Origin: Mycobacterium sp. 852002-10029_SCH5224772
GTDB lineage: Bacteria > Actinomycetota > Actinomycetes > Mycobacteriales > Mycobacteriaceae
Length of the DNA: 64,000 nucleotides
Direction of reading: 5' to 3'
Assembly (NCBI RefSeq): GCF_001667315.1
Contig: NZ_LZHT01000135.1
Span: forward strand, 114,381 to 178,380
The notes under the pieces are model-generated. The model worked only from the letters and a program-made list of their open reading frames with translations, did no database searches and was not told the origin of the DNA. Below are positions 58,698 through 64,000 of the stretch, in pieces (position 1 is the first letter of the stretch; each line of letters starts with the position of its first letter). The position numbers were made by a program, and so were the translations under genes.

Positions 58698-59300
58698 GTG
58701 GGCACAGCACGGCAGCCGGTCACCGGTGAGCAATTCTGGCTGATCGGGCACAGTGCGGCCCGGACGCGGGTGCTCGATGCCGCGTTGGACCTGTTCGCCA
58801 CCCACGGGGTCAGCGGTACGTCGCTGCAGATGATCGCCGACGCCGTCGGCATCACGAAAGCTGCTGTCTACCATCAATTCCGGACCAAAGAGCAGATCGT
58901 CATCGCCGTGACCGAGCGTGAACTCGGCCGCCTCGCGCCGGCACTCGAGGCGGCCGAAGCCTACGACGACGGGCCGCAAGCACGAGATGCCTTATTGGTG
59001 GGTGTGATTGAGATGGCCGTTCGCGACCGCCGGCTGGTGCGCACGCTGCAATTCGACCCCGTCGTCGTCCGACTGCTGGCCGAGCACAAGCCGTTTCAGC
59101 TTTTCATGGACCGCCTGTATCAGGTGCTACTGAGCGATGCGGGTCTCGACGGCCGGATCGAGGCGGCGATGTTCTCCGGCGCGCTCAGCACCGCGGTCAT
59201 GCATCCGCTGGTCGCCGACATCGACGACGACACACTGCTCGATCGGGTGACCGATTTAAGCCGCAGACTGCTCGGTCTGCCTCGGGAAACCCGCGACTGA
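58698..59300 (+). CDS. TetR family regulator of the oxidase-like operon
   Basis: A 200-aa TetR regulator with the helix-turn-helix ALDLFATHGVSGTSLQMIAD and AVGITKAAVYHQFRTKEQIV, then a helical effector domain (VRTLQFDPVVVRLLAEHKPF). The GTG at 58698 gives MGTARQPVTGEQF. It is divergent from the four-gene membrane operon and its probable operator lies between, so it likely controls that operon and itself. The effector is unknown. Confidence 0.9.
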   Translation: MGTARQPVTGEQFWLIGHSAARTRVLDAALDLFATHGVSGTSLQMIADAVGITKAAVYHQFRTKEQIVIAVTERELGRLAPALEAAEAYDDGPQARDALLVGVIEMAVRDRRLVRTLQFDPVVVRLLAEHKPFQLFMDRLYQVLLSDAGLDGRIEAAMFSGALSTAVMHPLVADIDDDTLLDRVTDLSRRLLGLPRETRD

Positions 59301-59306
59301 AGCGGG

Positions 59307-59708
59307 CTACGTGTCGGCGCGGACCCAGCTGGATATGCCGTCGTGAGCAATACAGATCAGGAACAGGCCATCGGGCGCCTGCGCGACATAGTTCAGATAG
59401 TTCGTGCAGTCGGCGTTTTCGTCCTTGACCCCCGCCATGGGCGGTGAGCGGAACCATCGAGGCTGGTATCGCCTCGGCGAGCCGCAGAACATCAACCGCC
59501 CGGGCTCCGACGCGAAGGAAACGTATCCGTCGGCGACACCGAAGGCGTAGTAAGTGGTGTTGTCACACGGCGCACCCAGAACCTGATGGGGCATGATGCC
59601 CGGGGTGCAGGCGGGGTAGTCGCAGATACTCGGCCCGGCCGAGGCTGGCGGTGCCGCCACCACACCGGCGCCGAGCAACGCGGCAACCAGAGCCACGATT
59701 GATCGCAC
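59307..59708 (-). CDS. Small secreted Cys-containing protein
   Basis: A 133-aa exported protein: signal VRSIVALVAALLGAGVVAAP with cleavage near PASA-GPS; the mature part has six cysteines (SICDYPACTPG, APCDNTTYYAFG, LMFCGSPRRY, NADCTNYLNYV, FLICIAHDG). This pattern recurs in mycobacterial small secreted proteins of unknown function. The GTG at 59708 is chosen for the signal peptide; the frame is open upstream but would not give a normal signal. It is convergent with tetR (6-base gap). Confidence 0.75.
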   Translation of the reverse strand: MRSIVALVAALLGAGVVAAPPASAGPSICDYPACTPGIMPHQVLGAPCDNTTYYAFGVADGYVSFASEPGRLMFCGSPRRYQPRWFRSPPMAGVKDENADCTNYLNYVAQAPDGLFLICIAHDGISSWVRADT

Positions 59709-59909
59709 CCGATTACTCTGCCACACGTGAAAAGAAAATTCTCCTGCTTGGAGAAGATCACTTGGACCGAACAGTGGGCGGCGCCGGGCCCTCCCAAACG
59801 CATCGCCGCCCGGTCCCCCGGCGACCGAGTATTTCCGCATGTAAGGGCCACGAAGGCAGCCGTCCGATGACGGCGTCGAGCCTAGGTTCCAGTGATAAGC
59901 TGCTTCTCC

Positions 59910-60713
59910 GTGCACGATCCGGAGGGGCTCAACGCCGACGATTGTGGTGACCCGAGGGATGTGACCGATCCCGACGAACCACAGTCAAGCGCAGGGGCCG
60001 ACAGCGGCGTAGCGGCCCCGTCAGAAACGGACGCAGAAGACGAAGTTGCCAAGGCGGAAGCGCGCGCCGAGGCTGCTCGCGTACGCCTTTTACGGCTGCG
60101 CGGGGCAGCCGAAACCGGGGCCACGGACGACGATGCCGAGGAGGTCGAACAGCGCCCTGCGAAGTCGACCCGGAAACGGCTACGGTTGCGGCGCCGTGGG
60201 CGGCTTCGCCGTCCAGGGTGGCTCCGGCGCCCGCGGCGGAAAACAGTAGCTGTCGGCGTCGGCATCGTGCTCTTCTCCACGTCTGCGGCCGCGAGCGGTT
60301 ACATGCTGTGGCAGCATCACATCGCGGTGCATAATCGCCAACTCGCCGCGGAGTTCAGTGGGGCCGCGCGGCAAGGGATCACGGCATTCATGTCGATTGA
60401 CCCCGAGCATGCCAAGGAGGATGTCCAGCGCACGATCGATGCCTCCACCGGCGACCAGAAGAACCAGCTATCTGTGCTGTCGACCCTGATAGTCCAGAAG
60501 GCCGAGGAAACGAAGATCGGCACCACGGTCAGCATCGAAGCCGTCGCCGTCGAGTCGTTGAGCGACAATTCTGGAGTCGTGCTGGTGGCGGCGAAAACCA
60601 TTCCCACTGGGCCGGATAACGCCAAACCGCCACCGGCCTTGTTTCGGCTCAGCGTCAACCTGGACCGCGACGGCGGCCAGCTCAAGATGTCGAAAGTTGA
60701 TTTCCTGCGATGA
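59910..60713 (+). CDS. Mce-associated membrane protein (Mas-type), first
   Basis: A 267-aa single-pass membrane protein: a long cytoplasmic N-terminus rich in Asp/Glu then Arg (about 1-105), one transmembrane segment (VAVGVGIVLFSTSAAASGYM), and an extracytoplasmic domain of about 130 residues (NRQLAAEFSGAARQGITAFM, VQRTIDASTGDQKNQLSVLS, VSIEAVAVESLSDNSGVVLV). This is the Mce-associated/Mas layout; such proteins stabilise Mce transporters. The GTG at 59910 is preferred to one at 59892. The stop overlaps the start of the second copy (ATGA). Confidence 0.82.
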   Translation: MHDPEGLNADDCGDPRDVTDPDEPQSSAGADSGVAAPSETDAEDEVAKAEARAEAARVRLLRLRGAAETGATDDDAEEVEQRPAKSTRKRLRLRRRGRLRRPGWLRRPRRKTVAVGVGIVLFSTSAAASGYMLWQHHIAVHNRQLAAEFSGAARQGITAFMSIDPEHAKEDVQRTIDASTGDQKNQLSVLSTLIVQKAEETKIGTTVSIEAVAVESLSDNSGVVLVAAKTIPTGPDNAKPPPALFRLSVNLDRDGGQLKMSKVDFLR

Positions 60714-61351
60714 CCGAAGAACATGGCTCGTCGCCGAACGGCACCGACGAGGCGGTTGACGACGTGGAGACTTCACCAGCCGAGGAGAACGCGAGCCCAC
60801 CCGCCAGCGACGGACCGGCACGCTCGCGACGGCTCAGAGCGATTCGGCGTCGCGCCCGCCGGTATTTGGCAAGGTGGCGTTCGATCGTCGCGACAACGTT
60901 TGTCATTGCCGCGGTGGGAGTGGCCGCGGGCGTGTACTTCTTTCTGTATCGGCCGGATCAGCAGGTCGGCGACGCGGCGGCGCACCGGGCGATCCAGGCG
61001 GCCTCAGATGGTGCCGTGGCGGCGTTGTCGTATTCGTACGAACATTTGAACCTCGATTTCAACAACGCGAAATCCCATCTCACCGGCGACTTTCTGACCT
61101 ATTACAGCAAATTCAGCGACGATGTCGTCGCGCCGACGGCGGAAAAGGGGCAACTGACGGCGACCGCCAAGGTGATTCGGGCCGCGGTCTCGGAATTGCA
61201 TCCCGATTCGGCCACCGTGCTGGTTTTCGTCGACCAAACCACGGCAAGCGTGCAAAAGAAGGATCCCGAGAAGACGCAGAGCAGCATTCTGGTCTCGCTG
61301 AGAAAAGTCGACGGTTCCTGGCTGATCTCGAAGTTCGTTCCGTCCGGGTGA
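60710..61351 (+). CDS. Mce-associated membrane protein (Mas-type), second
   Basis: A 213-aa protein with an acidic then basic cytoplasmic N-terminus (1-57), a transmembrane segment (SIVATTFVIAAVGVAAGVYF), and an NTF2-like extracytoplasmic domain: AIQAASDGAVAALSYSYEHL, LDFNNAKSHLTGDFLTYYSK, VLVFVDQTTASVQKKDPEKT, and the ending KVDGSWLISKFVPSG. This YEHL...YY layout is typical of Mce-associated proteins. Translated with the first Mas gene. Both face mceF across a 62-kb terminator, on the opposite strand from it. Confidence 0.87.
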   Translation: MTEEHGSSPNGTDEAVDDVETSPAEENASPPASDGPARSRRLRAIRRRARRYLARWRSIVATTFVIAAVGVAAGVYFFLYRPDQQVGDAAAHRAIQAASDGAVAALSYSYEHLNLDFNNAKSHLTGDFLTYYSKFSDDVVAPTAEKGQLTATAKVIRAAVSELHPDSATVLVFVDQTTASVQKKDPEKTQSSILVSLRKVDGSWLISKFVPSG

Positions 61352-61485
61352 GCGTGGCAGATCTTGTCACCGTTACCGTTACCGGGCCGGGCGAAGCGGT
61401 GTAACGTCATCGCTCGAGAACGCCGCAACCGACGGCGAAAAGGTGCCATAGGCACTCTCGGATTACGCGCTTCGAGGAGCACCTG

Positions 61486-62007
61486 ATGCGTTCAGTCAAA
61501 ACAATCACCACCGCAACGCTGGTGGCTGCCACTGCATTCGGCGGTTTGAGCACTGCACCCACCGCCCTGGCGATAACCAAGGAAGACGTGGCCATCAACG
61601 GAACTTTCCGTGCCACGTCCATTGGCGATTATGCCCAGACCAACGATCAGTACAAGGGTGAGCCGACGGTCTACCAAGTATGGACCATCAGTTCGACGTG
61701 CGACTCGACCCAGGAATGCCACGGCCAGGTGACGAGCGACCAGGGATGGACCGCCCCCCTCTACATGAACGATGGGGAGATGTGGAAGGTGAGACGCGAA
61801 GTGCCGAACTGGGAACGGTGCGAAGACGGCAGCACGTTCACCGGGGTACAGACCTACTTTTTCTTTCCCGTAAACGACAATGGCGGATGGCAACTCGGGT
61901 CGCGAGTCCTCTCGGGCAAGGACAAGACGGTCGGCCCAAGCGGTGCCTGCGGGCAAAACCAGTGGCTTGATGTTGCGATGCCGTTGCGCCTGGACCAGCT
62001 CTCCTGA
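61486..62007 (+). CDS. Secreted protein near the mce genes
   Basis: A 173-aa exported protein. Signal ITTATLVAATAFGGLSTAPT with cleavage near ALA-ITKE. The mature part is beta-rich: FRATSIGDYAQTNDQYKGEP, VYQVWTISSTCDSTQECHGQ and WTAPLYMNDGEMWKVRREVP, with cysteines in pairs. Proteins of this kind (about 170 residues, W/Y-rich) recur beside mycobacterial mce operons; their function is unknown. The RBS GAGGAGC lies just before the ATG. It is convergent with mceF, 72 bp away. Confidence 0.78.
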   Translation: MRSVKTITTATLVAATAFGGLSTAPTALAITKEDVAINGTFRATSIGDYAQTNDQYKGEPTVYQVWTISSTCDSTQECHGQVTSDQGWTAPLYMNDGEMWKVRREVPNWERCEDGSTFTGVQTYFFFPVNDNGGWQLGSRVLSGKDKTVGPSGACGQNQWLDVAMPLRLDQLS

Positions 62008-62042
62008 CCGGGCGGCCATAGCTTCATCGTCGCGCCCCCTTT

Positions 62043-62059
62043 GGGCCGCTTCGCGGCCC
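62043..62059. terminator. Hairpin between the secreted-protein gene and mceF
   Basis: GGGCCGC-TTC-GCGGCCC (62043-62059), a 7-bp perfect stem with a 3-base loop, between convergent genes. It resembles the hairpin at 51000-51014 (same TTC loop, followed by TATCGTC / TGATCGTC). Confidence 0.55.
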
Positions 62060-62079
62060 GTATCGTCTCAGGGGCGGAT

Positions 62080-63819
62080 TCAGGTGGGAAGCATGTCCTT
62101 CCACGTCTTGGGCGCGTTCGGAGCGACGAGATCCGACTGCTGGTACAGCTTTCCGTCCGGACCGACATAACGACCGGTGTGCGGATCGTACTTTGCCACC
62201 ACGACCGAGGGCGCGGGCTTAGATGCGTTGGCTCCGAACGAGCTTGGTGCGGCCTGGGGCTGTCCACCGTCGACCTGATCCGGTGGCGCGGGCTCTAGTG
62301 CGGGCGCCAGCAGAGGTGGCGGTGGTGCCGGAAGCTCGCCCGGTGCAGCGACATCGAGTGGCGCAAAAGCCGGAATATCAGCCGACATTCTCGACATCGG
62401 CGCCAGCGTTGGTCCGGACGACGGCACGGGGGGTACGGCTGCTCCCACCGTGCCCGGCGGTGGATTTTCTCCCCGCGGCCCCGCCGCGTCGCCGCGCGGC
62501 AACGCCCCCGGGGGCAGCGGCGTTCCCTCGACCGGGCCGAAGATTCTGTCGTTGACGGTAATCCGGTCATCGGGGGGGACGCCCTGGGAAATCAGATTCG
62601 GATCCAATGGATAGGGCCCGGTGGTGTGCTGACGCATCGCCAGCGGCATGTACGGCTTGTCGCTGTTGCAGATTTCAACGGTAGGCGCGCGCTTACCCGG
62701 GTGACCCATGCAGGGGTAGTTGCGGGCACCGCGAACCGCGATCGGTGAATCCTGCGGGAGTTTGCAATACAACCCGTCCGGTGTGTCGATGTCGCTGAGG
62801 TCTTCCGGGGATCGCCAGGTGTTGGGCGGCATGAAGCCGACCGTGCAAATAGGTGGATCGTCGACCGTGGCCGCGAAGTCGCCGTAAGCCCTACCGTCGG
62901 GATGGTTTTCACCCTGAGCGGCCTGCTCGATGGCAACCCCCGACGGCAGCAACACCAGCAGCTGCTCGATCGAGGGGTGGTAGGTGATGCCGATCTGTCC
63001 GATGGTGGTCAGATTGGCGAGCAAAACCGGCAGCGTCGGTTTGATTTGTTCGAGGAGCCGGGATGCTTCGTTCGCAGTGTCCGGACCGTTCTGCAGGATG
63101 GTTCGGAAGTGGGAATCGTTGTTCACCAACACATCCGAGATGCCGGCGAAGCTACGCGCCCACGTTCTGATCGAATCGGTGGTGCGCGCCTGGGTATCCA
63201 GCAGCGGCCCGGTGTCTTCGGTGAGGGCCCGGGTGCGGTCGACGACACCGTTGGCGTCGCGGGACAGTGTATTCGAGGAATCGATCAGTGAGCCCAGGTC
63301 GTAACCGGTACCGTTGAAGCCCTGGAAAGACTCGTCGAGCAATTGGCCGAGTTTGGCCTTCGGGATGCTTTGGACCAAGGCATTGACCTGTTCGAGCATT
63401 GGGGCGACCGGCTGGGGAATCGTCGTGTCGCGCACGGAGATTACCGACCCGTCGTGCAGGTAGGGCGGCGAATTGGTTTTGGGCCGCAGGTCCACGTACT
63501 GTTCGCCCACCGCGGAGACACTGAGCACCTCCGCCGTCAGGTCCGCGGGGACTTTGGGTGAAGTGCTCAGCGACAGCGTCGCTTTCGCACCGGTCGGCGT
63601 CAAACCCACCGCGGTGACCTTGCCGAGCTGAACCCCGCGATAGGTCACGTTGGAAAACTGGTACAGGCCGCCGGTGGCCGGCAGCTCCAGCGTCACCGTC
63701 ATACGACCGATGCCCAGCAGGGTCGGCGCTTGGATGTAGAAGAGGACCATCGAAATCACGCCGATAGTCCCGGCGATCGCGAAAACCGCCAGCTGGATCC
63801 GAACGAAGCGCGTCAGCAT
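62080..63819 (-). CDS. mceF: MceF subunit of a mammalian-cell-entry lipid transporter
   Basis: A 579-aa Mce-family protein, the sixth substrate-binding subunit of a lipid importer. A transmembrane anchor (LAVFAIAGTIGVISMVLFYI) is followed by the MCE domain with LPATGGLYQFSNVTYRGVQL and VSAVGEQYVDLRPK, then a long helical region (150-300) and a proline-rich C-terminal part (PPPGTVGAAVPPVPS, PAPPPPLLAPALEPAPPDQ) ending YDPHTGRYVGPDGKLYQ and KTWKDMLPT. This is the mceF layout (closest by eye to Mce1F/Mce5F types). ATG 63819 follows immediately on the stop of the next gene upstream. In H37Rv no mce operon lies at this locus. Confidence 0.92.
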   Translation of the reverse strand: MLTRFVRIQLAVFAIAGTIGVISMVLFYIQAPTLLGIGRMTVTLELPATGGLYQFSNVTYRGVQLGKVTAVGLTPTGAKATLSLSTSPKVPADLTAEVLSVSAVGEQYVDLRPKTNSPPYLHDGSVISVRDTTIPQPVAPMLEQVNALVQSIPKAKLGQLLDESFQGFNGTGYDLGSLIDSSNTLSRDANGVVDRTRALTEDTGPLLDTQARTTDSIRTWARSFAGISDVLVNNDSHFRTILQNGPDTANEASRLLEQIKPTLPVLLANLTTIGQIGITYHPSIEQLLVLLPSGVAIEQAAQGENHPDGRAYGDFAATVDDPPICTVGFMPPNTWRSPEDLSDIDTPDGLYCKLPQDSPIAVRGARNYPCMGHPGKRAPTVEICNSDKPYMPLAMRQHTTGPYPLDPNLISQGVPPDDRITVNDRIFGPVEGTPLPPGALPRGDAAGPRGENPPPGTVGAAVPPVPSSGPTLAPMSRMSADIPAFAPLDVAAPGELPAPPPPLLAPALEPAPPDQVDGGQPQAAPSSFGANASKPAPSVVVAKYDPHTGRYVGPDGKLYQQSDLVAPNAPKTWKDMLPT

Positions 63820-64000
63820 CTATCCACCCGCTCCCGCTCCAGGCGCCTCCGCCGGTGGTGGCGTTTGACCAAGTTCCGCATCAGGCGACGCAGCCGCACC
63901 CGGCGCAGGCCCGGGCAGCGGTCCATAATTCCCCGGCCCCCGTGGGTCGATCCCGACGCGTTGCCACTGCCCGCACCGGCGCCGGTTGCGGTGCCGGGAC
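63820..64000 (-). CDS. mceE: MceE lipoprotein, C-terminal fragment
   Basis: The window ends inside this gene. The frame read on the minus strand from 64000 to the TAG at 63820-63822 gives a Gly/Pro/Ala-rich end (WQRVGIDPRGPGNYGPLPGP then AAASPDAELGQTPPPAEAPG), the typical C-terminus of MceE lipoproteins. Its stop abuts the mceF ATG without a gap, so both belong to the same mce operon, whose yrbEAB and mceABCD genes should lie beyond the window. Confidence 0.75.
   Translation of the reverse strand, partial: SRHRNRRRCGQWQRVGIDPRGPGNYGPLPGPAPGAAASPDAELGQTPPPAEAPGAGAGG

Overview
The window is a stretch of a high-GC mycobacterial chromosome. Gene content and order run almost gene for gene, in reverse, along Mycobacterium tuberculosis H37Rv Rv0904c to Rv0853c (accD3, prrA/prrB, gltA2, citA, fprB, serC, fadE10, cspB, moaA2/moaD2, rpfA, moaE2/mog/moaC2, ercc3, fadB/fadA, dapC, far, pdc). 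Genes present in M. tuberculosis at the same positions are missing: the arf/ompATb operon, Rv0888, the Rv0890c-Rv0895 block, PPE13, PE_PGRS15 and Rv0874c. This fits a slow-growing non-tuberculous mycobacterium of M. avium/M. simiae type; the species is not resolved. H37Rv correspondences are from memory, not from a search.

Layout. 1-4.4 kb: accD3 tail, PrrAB two-component system, a small DUF2630 protein and a phytoene-dehydrogenase-like oxidoreductase. 4.4-7.7 kb: two citrate synthases (gltA2, citA) around pdxH. 7.8-15 kb: VOC protein, FprB ferredoxin/reductase beside an AurF-like diiron protein, serC, SepH, a tandem 56-bp repeat, rRNA methyltransferase and MarR. 15-22.3 kb: small membrane and SRPBCC proteins, DUF3027, MFS transporter, a glutathionyl-hydroquinone-reductase-like GST, FadE10. 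22.4-27.7 kb: CspB and the molybdenum-cofactor genes on both sides of rpfA, which has a long leader with a CRP-like site and a c-di-AMP (ydaO-type) riboswitch. 27.8-31.9 kb: XPB helicase and its partner.

31.9-39.5 kb is an accessory insertion between ercc3 and fadB, which are neighbours in H37Rv. It holds a thiolase-like/DUF35 pair, two flavin monooxygenases, two F420-type luciferase-like enzymes, a TetR with clear palindromic operators and a methyltransferase. It is bracketed by two related hairpin terminators whose stem differences are all compensatory. 39.5-48.6 kb returns to the conserved backbone (FadBA beta-oxidation complex, DapC, three SRPBCC proteins, Far, Pdc).

48.6-64 kb is a second accessory region for lipid-type substrates: Bfd-like ferredoxin, FadD, amidohydrolase, LpqH-like lipoprotein, EchA, TetR/P450, then a four-gene membrane operon with oxidase subunit III- and IV-like proteins and two paralogous multi-pass proteins but no catalytic subunit, controlled by a divergent TetR. 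It ends with Mce-associated genes facing the 3' end of an mce operon (mceF, mceE).

The observations most worth following are the orphan oxidase-like operon, the dispersed 51-bp repeat that is tandem near 13.3 kb and forms an in-frame insertion in fadD, and the covarying terminators around the island. No insertion sequence, CRISPR array, rRNA or tRNA gene was seen. The only stretch over 300 bases without a gene is the rpfA leader (24769-25199).
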